From Pseudolachnospira sp051055405 (GTDB lineage: Bacteria > Bacillota > Clostridia > Lachnospirales > Lachnospiraceae): a stretch of DNA of 64,000 bases. Under the pieces are notes generated by a model. It was not told the DNA's origin. It was given only the letters and a program-made list of their open reading frames with translations, and searched no databases. The DNA lies in the NCBI RefSeq assembly GCF_051055405.1, contig NZ_CP167068.1:1922001-1986000 (forward strand), in the 5' to 3' direction. Of this stretch, positions 34,663 through 43,256 are shown one piece after another. The position numbers were made by a program, and so were the translations under genes. Position 1 is the stretch's first letter, and each line of letters opens with the position of its first letter.

Positions 34663-35326
34663 CCTTCAGGTACTTTGGCTCCTTCGGGTTCAGTTCAATC
34701 TTCTCCCGGATGTTCCTTACATGGACCATGATCGTTTCTGTCGCAATAGCCCTTTCATTCCAGACTCTCTCGTAGATCTCATCTGCGGAATAAACCCGTC
34801 CGGGAGACCGAATCAACAGTGACAAAATCTTAAATTCCAGAGGCGTCAGCCGCACCGGCCTTCCATCTGCTATCACTTCTTTGGTCTCCTCATTTAGTTC
34901 CAAACCGCCTACCACGTGGATGTGCTTATTCTCTTCCATGCCGGCAAATTTCAGATAGCGCGCGTAACGGCGAAGCTGAGAATTTACCCGCGCTAAAAGT
35001 TCCAGAGGAGCGAAAGGCTTGGTCACATAATCGTCGGCGCCGAAGTTTAGACCTGTCACCTTATCGATCTCTTCCGATTTGGCAGAAAGCATGATGACCG
35101 GAAAATCATATTTTTCCCGAAGCTTCATCGTCATCGTAATCCCGTTCATCACAGGCATCATAATATCAACAATCGCCAGATGAATTGTTTCCCTCTCCAA
35201 TACTTCCAAACCTTCTTTTCCGTTTTCCGCCGGGAACACCTGGTATCCCTGATTTTTCAAATAAATTCCTACCCCGTCCCGAATCTCTTTATCGTCTTCT
35301 ACCACCAGGATATGATACTGCTCCAT
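34625..35326 (-). CDS. OmpR-family response regulator
   Basis: The protein has 233 residues. The receiver domain has the acidic pair in VVEDDKEIRDG, the phospho-acceptor Asp in LAIVDIMMPVMNG near 54, Ser/Thr in MLSAKS and Lys in VTKPFAPLELL. The C-terminal winged helix (about 135-232) has RLTPLEFKILSLLIRSPGRV and the recognition helix ATETIMVHVRNIREKIE. It resembles VanR-like regulators. With the kinase it forms a two-component system placed between sigE and sigG, with its own promoter. Confidence 0.95.
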   Translation of the reverse strand: MEQYHILVVEDDKEIRDGVGIYLKNQGYQVFPAENGKEGLEVLERETIHLAIVDIMMPVMNGITMTMKLREKYDFPVIMLSAKSEEIDKVTGLNFGADDYVTKPFAPLELLARVNSQLRRYARYLKFAGMEENKHIHVVGGLELNEETKEVIADGRPVRLTPLEFKILSLLIRSPGRVYSADEIYERVWNERAIATETIMVHVRNIREKIELNPKEPKYLKVVWGVGYKIEKQ

Positions 35327-35358
35327 TTCTTTTCCCCCTCATCATCTTTCTCTCGGAA

Positions 35359-35387
35359 AGTATATCATCCGCCCCGGCCCATGGCAA
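35359..35387 (-). promoter_or_regulatory. Sigma-A promoter of the two-component operon
   Basis: TTGCCA (35382-35387) and TATACT (35359-35364) are exactly 17 bp apart on the minus strand. Confidence 0.7.
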
Positions 35388-35397
35388 GAGGTTTCAG

Positions 35398-35421
35398 GCA
35401 GCGCTTCGGACGTTCATCTGT
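35398..35421 (-). other. Possible mini-ORF MNVRSAA between sigE and the response regulator
   Basis: A strong AAAGGAGGG ribosome site is followed by an ATG and seven codons ending in TGA, just upstream of the two-component promoter. It may be chance or a fragment of a longer lost gene. Confidence 0.25.
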
Positions 35422-35549
35422 ATCCCTCCTTTCTCTTATCATGAAAATCTCTTCTTTTTCTAATAAGAGAAGGATATCAGAGAAAGCAAAAAGAAATTGG
35501 TTTCTGAAAGAAAAGAAAGGCGGAAAAACTTCGAAAGAAAATCGAAAGA

Positions 35550-35577
35550 AAAGGCTCCCCATCGAAAGGGAGCCTGC
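35550..35577 (-). terminator. spoIIGA-sigE operon terminator
   Basis: AGGCTCCC (35552-35559) and GGGAGCCT (35568-35575) form a perfect 8-bp stem, followed by TTTTCTTT on the minus strand. Confidence 0.8.
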
Positions 35578-35581
35578 ATAT

Positions 35582-36322
35582 CTATTCAAATCGTACAATT
35601 TCTTTTTTCAAACGCTTGATAATCTTTTTTTCCAGACGGGAAATATAGGATTGCGAGATACCTAACAGGTCCGCCACTTCCTTCTGTGTCATTTCATCGC
35701 CGTCTTCTTTTTCCAATCCAAATCGAAGCTCGATGATCGTCCGCTCCCTGGCCGTCAATGTGGAAATCGCATTCTTTAATAAGCGCCGCTCCACCTCATC
35801 CTCCATATTGCGGGTAATCACATCTTCATCTGTTCCTAAAATATCCGATAAAAGCAGCTCATTGCCGTCCCAGTCCACATTTAGAGGCTCGTCAATGGAA
35901 ACCTCCAATCTGGTTTTATTGTTCTTTCGCAGATACATCAAAATTTCATTTTCGATGCAGCGGGAGGCATAGGTAGCAAGTTTAATCTTCTTTCCCGGAT
36001 TATAGGTATTTACTGCCTTGATTAGACCGATTGTTCCGATGGAAATCAAATCCTCCACTCCTACGCCGGTATTGTCAAACTTTTTCGCAATGTAAACGAC
36101 CAAACGCAGATTATGTTCAATCAAGAGTGACTTTGCCGCCTCATCACCGGCAGTCAGGCCATCGATTGCTTCCGCTTCCTTCTCCGCGGAAAGCGGAGGA
36201 GGTAAGATATCGCTCCCGCCAATATAATGAATCTCTCCCTGAGACTGCATTAACAGTCTGCGAAAGCCAGATAAGAGAGAAAAAGAAAGCGGGGATTTTG
36301 AGACGGCGGTATCTACGTTCAT
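35582..36322 (-). CDS. sigE: Pro-sigma-E, early mother-cell sporulation sigma factor
   Basis: The start is MNVDTAVSK at 36322, where ATGA overlaps the spoIIGA stop; the frame is open 69 codons further inside spoIIGA. The short N-terminal pro-sequence ends before QSQGEIHYIGGSDILPPPLS, the usual region of SpoIIGA cleavage. Region 2 has NLRLVVYIAKKFDNTGVGVEDLISIG (cut here) and KLATYASRCIENEILMYLR; region 4 has LTARERTIIELRFGLE and the helix-turn-helix TQKEVADLLGISQSYISRLEK. At 246 residues it is complete and looks functional. Confidence 0.97.
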   Translation of the reverse strand: MNVDTAVSKSPLSFSLLSGFRRLLMQSQGEIHYIGGSDILPPPLSAEKEAEAIDGLTAGDEAAKSLLIEHNLRLVVYIAKKFDNTGVGVEDLISIGTIGLIKAVNTYNPGKKIKLATYASRCIENEILMYLRKNNKTRLEVSIDEPLNVDWDGNELLLSDILGTDEDVITRNMEDEVERRLLKNAISTLTARERTIIELRFGLEKEDGDEMTQKEVADLLGISQSYISRLEKKIIKRLKKEIVRFE

Positions 36323-37092
36323 GGCAAAGCCTCCTGTGAATGGATTAAAATTTGGTATCGGTTGTTCTCGCTCACAGGATATTTGGAAAATGCAACAATT
36401 GGCCCGGATATCACTCGTTCCTCTCCCAAGCATATGGTATCCGCAACGATGGCTGGAAGCACCCCATTTTCCTTCCCGACACTGCGAAAAGGAACCCATA
36501 TTACTCCGTCCAAGGAAAAGCATTTCCACGGAGATGCCGCAGAGGCATCTAACACATGAACCGGCTTTCCATCCTTTGTATACAGTACGTTTCCCGTATC
36601 CACCAGCCCTTTTAATTTCAGAGTGACACCTTTCCAGGTCAGTTCAACCGGAATCAACGATGGATTCCGTCGTTCCTGAATCCAGGAAATGCCAAGAAAC
36701 AGACCAAATCCAATCAGGCTTCCGCCACAGACCAAAAGAGAAGCCGGGATCCCTCCCGTTCTCTCCGCAACTGCAGAAAAAATCCCTCCAAACAAAAAAG
36801 CGAAAAAATAGAAAACCACGACAGATTTCGCCAAGGTTTTCCCGTTATGTATCGAAAATGTCACCCACTGGATTCCCACAGCTGCCACAAGAAAAGAGGC
36901 TGTCTGTTCTAATAAAGGCGGCAAAGGCGCCAGAACAAGAAGACAAATCCAACCGCTTCCAAGCCCCGCTCCTATCGCCAGACGCAAACCGGTAGCGGAA
37001 AGCCTCAGCAGCTTTTTCTCCAACAGTAGAATCCACAAATCCATGGTGAAATTTACGAGAAACAGCAAATCCAAATAGACTGTGTAGCGCAT
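36319..37092 (-). CDS. spoIIGA: SpoIIGA, sigma-E processing peptidase
   Basis: This is a membrane aspartic protease that cleaves pro-SigE once SpoIIR signals from the forespore. The start is MRYTVYLDLLFLVN at 37092. Five hydrophobic segments occupy residues 1-150. The C-terminal protease half has LKGLVDTGNVLYTKDGKPV, with the catalytic Asp in DTGN. It totals 257 residues. No Shine-Dalgarno sequence precedes the ATG, and the predicted transcription start is at or next to it. Confidence 0.95.
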   Translation of the reverse strand: MRYTVYLDLLFLVNFTMDLWILLLEKKLLRLSATGLRLAIGAGLGSGWICLLVLAPLPPLLEQTASFLVAAVGIQWVTFSIHNGKTLAKSVVVFYFFAFLFGGIFSAVAERTGGIPASLLVCGGSLIGFGLFLGISWIQERRNPSLIPVELTWKGVTLKLKGLVDTGNVLYTKDGKPVHVLDASAASPWKCFSLDGVIWVPFRSVGKENGVLPAIVADTICLGEERVISGPIVAFSKYPVSENNRYQILIHSQEALP

Positions 37093-37098
37093 GGGACT

Positions 37099-37131
37099 AT
37101 TGTAGCGGAAAGAAGCTGCGAAGTTTGTCAA
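37099..37131 (-). promoter_or_regulatory. spoIIG-type promoter with 21-bp spacer
   Basis: On the minus strand TTGACA (37126-37131) and TACAAT (37099-37104) are 21 bp apart. The Bacillus spoIIG promoter also has an abnormally long spacer and needs Spo0A~P. A TGACAAA sequence overlapping the -35 resembles a second Spo0A box. Confidence 0.65.
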
Positions 37132-37167
37132 AAAAGCATGGTAAAACAATCTTTTTTATCGGAAGAA

Positions 37168-37174
37168 TTCGACA
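37168..37174 (-). promoter_or_regulatory. Spo0A box TGTCGAA upstream of spoIIGA
   Basis: A perfect 0A box lies about 80 bases before the predicted transcription start, near the position of the upstream Spo0A site at Bacillus spoIIG. Confidence 0.65.
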
Positions 37175-37201
37175 GGACGCCTCGTATTTTACCCAAGCAA
37201 A

Positions 37202-37240
37202 AACCCGCCGTCTCTTTTTGAAACAGCGGGTTTGTTTTAC
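37202..37240 (-). terminator. ftsZ terminator
   Basis: AACCCGC and GCGGGTT pair around a T-rich loop just after the ftsZ stop at 37247, with further A/T tracts. Confidence 0.65.
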
Positions 37241-37246
37241 CTCATT

Positions 37247-38422
37247 TTATCTTTTTAAGAAGTCGGGGATATTGATGCTCTTTACTTCTATGGTGGCTTC
37301 CGGCGCCTTCACCGGCTTTCTCGGAACAAAAGTATGGGGAATCGGCTTTTCTTCCTCCGAAACAGCAGCCTCACCTTCCGGTTTCGTCAAGCTCTTCATC
37401 ACCGGAGCCGTGGCCTTAAAGGTCGGTTTGCTCAAGGTGGAAGCCGGTTTGCCGGCAGGCTGCTCTTTATTCTTATCCGCCAATCCGGTGGCGATCACCG
37501 TGATCGTAGCCTCGTCCTGAACGGTCTCGTCATACATTGCGCCAAAGATGATATTCGCAGAATCGCCGGCCAGTTCCTGAACAAAGGTAGCCGCCTCATT
37601 GGCCTCCATCAAGCCAATATCGCCGGACACATTGATAATCACGTGGGAAGCGCCCTGAATCGTGGTCTCCAGCAACGGACTGGAAACTGCCTGCTTCACC
37701 GCCTCAATGGCCTTATCGTCGCCCCTCGCTTTGCCGATACCGATGTGAGCGATTCCCTTGTCGGTCATCACCGTCTGTACGTCAGCAAAATCCAGGTTAA
37801 TCAATCCCGGTACATTGATCAAATCCGTGATACCCTGGACAGCCTGCTGCAGAACCTCATCGGCCTTTTTCAAAGCTTCCGGCATCGTCGTACGGCGGTC
37901 TACAATCTCCAACAGCTTATCGTTCGGGATTACGATCAACGTGTCCACATTATCTTTCAGATGCTCGATGCCATCCAAAGCATTCTGCATACGAACTTTC
38001 GCCTCAAAACGAAACGGCTTTGTCACAACGCCGACGGTCAGAATTCCCATATCCTTTGCAATCCGGGCAATCACCGGCGCGGCGCCCGTTCCGGTACCGC
38101 CTCCCATACCGCAGGTAACAAAGACCATATCCGCTCCCTTTAACGCGGAAGTCAGCTCTTCCTCGCTCTCCTCCGCCGCTTTCATGCCGATCTCCGGCTG
38201 CGCGCCAGCTCCCAGCCCCTTGGTTAACTTCTCGCCAATCTGAATCGCTGTCGGAGCTTTGCACATCTGCAAGGCTTGTCTATCTGTATTGATGCCGATG
38301 AATTCTACGCCTTCAATATTTCCATCGACCATCCGATTGACCGCGTTGTTTCCGGCGCCACCGACGCCTACCACGATAATCTTCGCCGCGCTCTCGGACT
38401 CGTTAATCTTGATTTCCAGCAA
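37247..38422 (-). CDS. ftsZ: Cell division GTPase FtsZ
   Basis: FtsZ forms the cytokinetic ring. The 391 residues include VVGVGGAGNNAVNRM near 17, the tubulin signature CGMGGGTGTGAAPVIA near 108 and NVDFADV-like NLDFADVQTVM near 208. A variable linker leads to the C-terminal peptide SINIPDFLKR, the site for FtsA/SepF-type partners. The start is TTG at 38422, eight bases after AAGGAGG; no closer ATG exists. Confidence 0.98.
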   Translation of the reverse strand: MLEIKINESESAAKIIVVGVGGAGNNAVNRMVDGNIEGVEFIGINTDRQALQMCKAPTAIQIGEKLTKGLGAGAQPEIGMKAAEESEEELTSALKGADMVFVTCGMGGGTGTGAAPVIARIAKDMGILTVGVVTKPFRFEAKVRMQNALDGIEHLKDNVDTLIVIPNDKLLEIVDRRTTMPEALKKADEVLQQAVQGITDLINVPGLINLDFADVQTVMTDKGIAHIGIGKARGDDKAIEAVKQAVSSPLLETTIQGASHVIINVSGDIGLMEANEAATFVQELAGDSANIIFGAMYDETVQDEATITVIATGLADKNKEQPAGKPASTLSKPTFKATAPVMKSLTKPEGEAAVSEEEKPIPHTFVPRKPVKAPEATIEVKSINIPDFLKR

Positions 38423-38481
38423 CTCTATATCCTCCTTGCAAGTTCATTCTCTTGTCCTAAATTCATATACTCGTACCTTAT

Positions 38482-38510
38482 ACTATATTTGATTTCTGAA
38501 AAATAATCAA
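38482..38510 (-). promoter_or_regulatory. Sigma-A promoter of ftsZ
   Basis: TTGATT (38505-38510) and TATAGT (38482-38487) are exactly 17 bp apart on the minus strand, so ftsZ can be expressed apart from the upstream cluster. Confidence 0.65.
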
Positions 38511-38630
38511 GTGCTATCCCTCAGTTTTTTCATAAATTTTTCTTAAGCCAAACGCGAAATCAGGAAATAAAATCGTAGTTTTTTCATCTTTTTTCTTCTA
38601 AATTATCAGGATTGTATCTCATCTGGACAT

Positions 38631-39380
38631 TCATTTAAAAATATAACTGGGATCCGCTTCATTTTCATCATAGGTATCGAGATAGAGCGTGCCTGCTCTC
38701 CCATATAGCTGCGGCAAAATGTCTTTCATTTCCCGGAGTTTTCCCTCCAAGAATTCTTTTCCTCCCAGTTTCACTTTTATCTCCCCAAAACCGCAAATGA
38801 TCTCCCCATCGCTGCTAAAACCAATCTGATCCAGCAGTTCTCCCAACGGAACGGTTTCCTCTCCCCAGACAATCTCCTTTCCCTCCAGATACTGGGAAAT
38901 CTGTAGAATCTCCGCAAAGACTCCCGGCTCTTTCACTGGAAGCGTCTGATGCAGCACTGCATAATCAAAGTCCAATCCCGTCACTTTTGGTAAAGTCCCG
39001 TACCGTTCGGAAGCGCTCTCCACAATCATTCCGTCTTTATCAAAATACAGATAGCTTCCCATAAATTCTACATATCCAATCATGCTCTTTTCATAGAGCA
39101 GCACTTCCGCACTGGTAAGACCCGTCAAATTCACCGTATACTTTTCTACAAAAGGAATCGCCGGTTTTTTCCCCAATTTCTGACGCACCCAGATCACCAG
39201 AGGGCTCCGGTCCATCCGTCCCGGAAAAAGCAGGCTCTCCAGCTCGTCCTGACTATAATACTCATTTCCGGTAATCGAAATCTGCTGAACACGCACGGAC
39301 AAAAGGGCCGTTATCAACACGACCCCTGTCAAAAATACAGCTATTCCTATTTTTCTGTTTTTCGTCAGTGCTTTTTTCAT
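38631..39380 (-). CDS. ftsQ: Cell division protein FtsQ/DivIB
   Basis: This is a bitopic divisome protein. A short cytoplasmic end (KKALTKNRK) and one helix near 12-30 precede a POTRA-like domain starting VQQISITGNEYYSQDELESLLF (cut here), followed by the FtsQ beta domain. It has 249 residues. Its place between murA and ftsZ matches divIB in other Firmicutes. The sequence is weakly conserved, so the call rests on topology, the POTRA start and position. Confidence 0.88.
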   Translation of the reverse strand: MKKALTKNRKIGIAVFLTGVVLITALLSVRVQQISITGNEYYSQDELESLLFPGRMDRSPLVIWVRQKLGKKPAIPFVEKYTVNLTGLTSAEVLLYEKSMIGYVEFMGSYLYFDKDGMIVESASERYGTLPKVTGLDFDYAVLHQTLPVKEPGVFAEILQISQYLEGKEIVWGEETVPLGELLDQIGFSSDGEIICGFGEIKVKLGGKEFLEGKLREMKDILPQLYGRAGTLYLDTYDENEADPSYIFK

Positions 39381-39384
39381 TCCA

Positions 39385-40644
39385 TCACTCCGTTATTCTC
39401 CATACCCTGGCACCCAGAGTTTGAAGGAGCTCTATCATATTTTCATATCCTCGCTCCACATACTCAAAGCCTTCCACCGTCGTAATTCCATCAGCTGCCA
39501 AGGCAGCCGCTATCAGCCCTGCGCCGCTTCGAAGATCCGTTCCATATACCGTCGTTCCATGGAGCCGTTCCACTCCCGTGCAAAACGCCTGATTTCCATC
39601 TACCCGGATATCAGCGCCCATCCGGTTCAATTCCGCGGCCATGGCCAGCCGCTTTTCAAAAACATTTTCCTTCATCACGCTTGTTCCCGCCGCCACAGCC
39701 ATCATCGAAAGGAAGGCCGACTGCATGTCAGTGGGAAAAGCTGGATAAGGATCCGTCGAAAGAAACGGCAGCGCCGTCAAACGTTCCGGAGCAGATAAAA
39801 GAATGCCTTCCGGTTCCAGCCGAAGTTCACATCCCATACTGCGAAAACCGCAGATAGAAGCCCACAGATGATTGGGATGAATGCCTTTTATATAGAGCCG
39901 CCCCTTTGTAACTGCCGCCGCGGCCAGATAGGATCCCGCCGCAATCCGATCTCCAGGGATACGAAAACGAATCTCTCTTCGCACTGGCTGGAATCCCCGA
40001 ATAACAATCTCTGAACTTCCCTCACCCGTAATCTCCGCTCCGGCCATCTTTAAATACCGGCAAAGCGTGACAATTTCCGGTTCCCTGGCCGCGCCAAGAA
40101 TCTGCGTTGGCCCGTCGGCCCCGCAGGCAGCTAGGAGCAGTTGTTCCGTAGCCCCGACGCTGGGATACGGCAGCATAACCGTACCGCCCGCCAGATGATT
40201 CGCCGAAGCGCGAATTCGTCCGCTCTCTTCCTCAAGCTCCGCCCCTATCCTGGAAAGCCCTGCCAAATGATAATCTACCGGCCGTTTTCCGATGGCGCAG
40301 CCGCCCGGCCGGTATAAAATCCCTTCCCGAAAGCGCGCTAAAAGCGGACCTAAAAAAAGTACGGAGGAACGCATTTTTTCCCCTAATGCTTTCGGAATCT
40401 CCCTGGGAATGATTCCCGTCGCATCAATCCGCACAAAATGCTCCCGAAACTCCGTCCGGGCTCCCAACAGTTCCAATATTTCAAGGCTTGCCCGAACATC
40501 CGCGATATCCGGCACATGAGTAAACACCGTCACGCCAGAATGTAAAATGGATGCTGCCAAAACCGGTAGCACCGCATTTTTTGAGCCTTGTATTTCCATC
40601 TCGCCTGTCAGACAACAGCCGCCCTCAATTCCTATCCCGGACAA
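39385..40644 (-). CDS. murA: UDP-N-acetylglucosamine 1-carboxyvinyltransferase
   Basis: MurA adds enolpyruvate to UDP-GlcNAc in the first committed step of peptidoglycan synthesis. The 419 residues include EIQGSKNAVLPVLAA near 18, RPGGCAIGKRPVDYHLAGL near 113 with the catalytic Cys that fosfomycin attacks, and a late DLRSGAGLIAAALAADG. FPTDMQSAFLSMMAVAAGTS near 303 is another MurA hallmark. It occupies the slot used by murA or murB in related clusters. Confidence 0.97.
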   Translation of the reverse strand: MSGIGIEGGCCLTGEMEIQGSKNAVLPVLAASILHSGVTVFTHVPDIADVRASLEILELLGARTEFREHFVRIDATGIIPREIPKALGEKMRSSVLFLGPLLARFREGILYRPGGCAIGKRPVDYHLAGLSRIGAELEEESGRIRASANHLAGGTVMLPYPSVGATEQLLLAACGADGPTQILGAAREPEIVTLCRYLKMAGAEITGEGSSEIVIRGFQPVRREIRFRIPGDRIAAGSYLAAAAVTKGRLYIKGIHPNHLWASICGFRSMGCELRLEPEGILLSAPERLTALPFLSTDPYPAFPTDMQSAFLSMMAVAAGTSVMKENVFEKRLAMAAELNRMGADIRVDGNQAFCTGVERLHGTTVYGTDLRSGAGLIAAALAADGITTVEGFEYVERGYENMIELLQTLGARVWRITE

Positions 40645-40707
40645 AAAACTCCCTCCCTAAGGAGAATATATTTCATCCTATGCACGGACTTCGCCTGACG
40701 TTCCTCT

Positions 40708-41865
40708 TTACAGTGTTTCCAGCGTAATCTGATTGGAAACCCCCAGGACAAGCCCCATTTCCGCCATCAAAAAGAGCAGCGATGTACCTCCATAACTGAT
40801 AAAAGGAAGCGTGATACCCGTATTGGGAATAGAGTTTGTTACCACCGCAATATTCAGAATCACCTGAATCGCAATATGTCCCATGGCTCCCGTTACAATC
40901 AAAGCGCCTAAAAGATCCGGCGCATTGTTTGCAATGATCAAAAACCGGTGCAGCATAAACAGGAACAAGAGCATCAGGCAGGCCGCGCCAAAGAGTCCCA
41001 GTTCTTCACAGATAATAGAAAAAATCATATCATTCTGGGCTTCCGGCACAAACCCCAGTTTCTGTATACTGTTCCCCAGCCCTTTGCCAAAAAGGCCGCC
41101 GGAACCAATGGCATACAGTCCCTGGAGTACCTGAAAGCCCCCTTCCGATGCAAATGCCTCCGGATTTTGCCAGACATGGATTCGGTCTAGCTGATAGGAT
41201 TGGAGAACGCCCGCTTTCACAAGCTGTTCTCCCAAAGGAATTGCAAGAAATGCCAGGGCAAGAAAACCGCCGACAAAAATGGCAAAGCGCAGGGTCTTCT
41301 TGCTGGCCACAAAATACATCACAAAAACAATGCCAAAGATAATGATACCGGAACTCAGGTTATTCATCAATACCAATAATCCCGGCGGAATCGCCAGACC
41401 AAACACCACGGCCGCGACCCGCCAATTGTCGATCTGCGACACCAACCGTACAATTACACAGGCCGTGACCAAAATCAATGCGATCTTTACAAACTCCGTG
41501 GGCTGGAAAGAAATACTATCTGAGATACCGAGCCACCTCTTCTTTCCGTTAACTTCCCGCCCCAGAGGCGTAAAGTTAACCAACACCATCATAATCACAG
41601 AGGCAAGATAGGCAAATACCACAAATTTCGTCCAAAAATGGTAGTCAATTTTGGAAATAAAAATCATAACGGCAAAGCTGCCTAGAAGGATCATGGCTTG
41701 CCGCCTCAAATAATAGGTACTGTCTCCCAATTTTAGCTGCGCCGTGTAATAACTGGTACTGTAAATCATAATCAGACCAAAGCACGACAAAAAGATGATT
41801 ACAAACAGCAGGCTGTAATCATAAAAGCTTTTTTTCTTTTTGTTTGCCTGTTTTTCTTTTTCCAT
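40708..41865 (-). CDS. ftsW: Peptidoglycan glycosyltransferase FtsW (SEDS)
   Basis: This is a ten-helix SEDS polymerase (385 residues) that works with its class B PBP. Signature pieces are LRRQAMILLGSF near 55, FQPTEFVKIALIL near 125, GSGGLFGKGLGNSIQKLGFVPEAQNDMIFSIICEELG (cut here) near 250-285, and a late ISYGGTSLLFLMAEMGLVLGVSNQ. It could be the vegetative FtsW or the sporulation homologue SpoVE; position between murD and murA corresponds to spoVE in Bacillus. Confidence 0.95.
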   Translation of the reverse strand: MEKEKQANKKKKSFYDYSLLFVIIFLSCFGLIMIYSTSYYTAQLKLGDSTYYLRRQAMILLGSFAVMIFISKIDYHFWTKFVVFAYLASVIMMVLVNFTPLGREVNGKKRWLGISDSISFQPTEFVKIALILVTACVIVRLVSQIDNWRVAAVVFGLAIPPGLLVLMNNLSSGIIIFGIVFVMYFVASKKTLRFAIFVGGFLALAFLAIPLGEQLVKAGVLQSYQLDRIHVWQNPEAFASEGGFQVLQGLYAIGSGGLFGKGLGNSIQKLGFVPEAQNDMIFSIICEELGLFGAACLMLLFLFMLHRFLIIANNAPDLLGALIVTGAMGHIAIQVILNIAVVTNSIPNTGITLPFISYGGTSLLFLMAEMGLVLGVSNQITLETL

Positions 41866-41885
41866 GGCGCTCCTTTACTTTTCCT

Positions 41886-43238
41886 CTACAGAGCCCGGAC
41901 CAGCTCCTTAAACATACGCCCGCGGACCTCATAGTTCGGGAACATTCCCCAACTGGCACAGGCCGGCGATAGAAGTACCGCGTCCCCAGGTTCCGCGCTT
42001 TTTGCCGCTAATTTTACCGCTTCCTCCAGGCTTTCCACATAAGAAATTTGGGGAATATGATACTTTTCTGCTGTCTTCCCAATTTTCTCCGCCGTCGCTC
42101 CCAGCAAAATCAAGTGCTTCGTTTTGGGCAGCGCCGCCTGAATCCAATCGTCATACTCGGAGCCTTTATCATATCCGCCGCCGATTAAAACAGTCGGGCG
42201 CACCATCGCTTTGATCGCCTGAATCGCTGCGTCCGTGTTGGTTCCCTTGGAATCATTGTAATACCTGACTCCATTTTTTTCCTCTACAAACTCGATCCGA
42301 TGCTCCACTGCCTGAAATTCCCGGAGACTCTTTTGGATGGACTCCATCGGTATTCCAAGACTAACGGCAATCAAAACAGCCGCCATTACATTTTCATAGT
42401 TATGCACGCCAAGGAGATTTAAATCATGGATATTGCAGACAAAAATTTTTTTTCCATCCAATCGCAAGAAAATATCTTCCCCCGAAAGATAAGCGCCTTC
42501 GGAAAGTTCTCGTTTACTGCTGAAAAACCGCACCTTAGGCGCGACCTGTTCCGCAAAAGTCCGCAGGCGCGCATCCTCATAATTCAAAATGCAAAAATCA
42601 TCCGCCGTCTGATTCTTCGTCACGCTCTCCTTCACCACCGCATAATTCTCCATGGTCTTATGACGATTTAAATGATCCGGCGTAATGTTTAAAATAGCGC
42701 TGACCTGCGGATGAAACTGATCAATGGTTTCCAGCTGAAAGCTGCTGACCTCCGCCACCGTAATACTGTTTTCCGAGGTTTGGGCCGCCTCCTTTGTATA
42801 AGCGTTGCCGATGTTTCCCACCACGAAAACCGAGGATTGCCAATCCGCGCAAATTTTTCCCGTTAAAGCAGTGGTCGTCGTTTTTCCATTGGTCCCAGTG
42901 ATCGCTGCCAGACGCCCCTTTGCCACATGGTAAGCCAGTTCGATCTCGCTCCAAATCAAAATGCCTGCGGCCTGAATCTGCCGCACAAACGGCGCGTCCA
43001 TAGGAATTCCTGGACTGATGACGCAGAGCTCTGCCTCCGCCAATACCGCGCCTGTCAGTTCCCCTAAAACCAATGTAAAATCTCTCGGATTTCCCAGTTC
43101 TTCCCGAATCGGTCCCTCCGACAGTTCCGTATTTCCATCATACAAAATCACCCGCACGCCCTCTTCTATCAAAAGGCGGCATGCGTTTTTTCCACTGATA
43201 CCGGCTCCCGCCACCAAAACTGATTTTTCTATCTTCAT
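41886..43238 (-). CDS. murD: UDP-N-acetylmuramoyl-L-alanine--D-glutamate ligase
   Basis: MurD adds D-glutamate to the growing muropeptide. The 450 residues show the N-terminal Rossmann start VLVAGAGISGKNACRLL, the ATP loop AAITGTNGKTTTTALTG near 112, EVSSFQLETIDQFHPQVSAILNI (cut here) near 167, NITPDHLNRHKTMENYA and the C-terminal YNDSKGTNTDAAIQAI. LLSPACASWGMFPNYEVRG near 425 is typical of MurD. It lies 18 bases after mraY. Confidence 0.97.
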   Translation of the reverse strand: MKIEKSVLVAGAGISGKNACRLLIEEGVRVILYDGNTELSEGPIREELGNPRDFTLVLGELTGAVLAEAELCVISPGIPMDAPFVRQIQAAGILIWSEIELAYHVAKGRLAAITGTNGKTTTTALTGKICADWQSSVFVVGNIGNAYTKEAAQTSENSITVAEVSSFQLETIDQFHPQVSAILNITPDHLNRHKTMENYAVVKESVTKNQTADDFCILNYEDARLRTFAEQVAPKVRFFSSKRELSEGAYLSGEDIFLRLDGKKIFVCNIHDLNLLGVHNYENVMAAVLIAVSLGIPMESIQKSLREFQAVEHRIEFVEEKNGVRYYNDSKGTNTDAAIQAIKAMVRPTVLIGGGYDKGSEYDDWIQAALPKTKHLILLGATAEKIGKTAEKYHIPQISYVESLEEAVKLAAKSAEPGDAVLLSPACASWGMFPNYEVRGRMFKELVRAL

Positions 43239-43256
43239 CTCGTTATCCTCCGTCCA

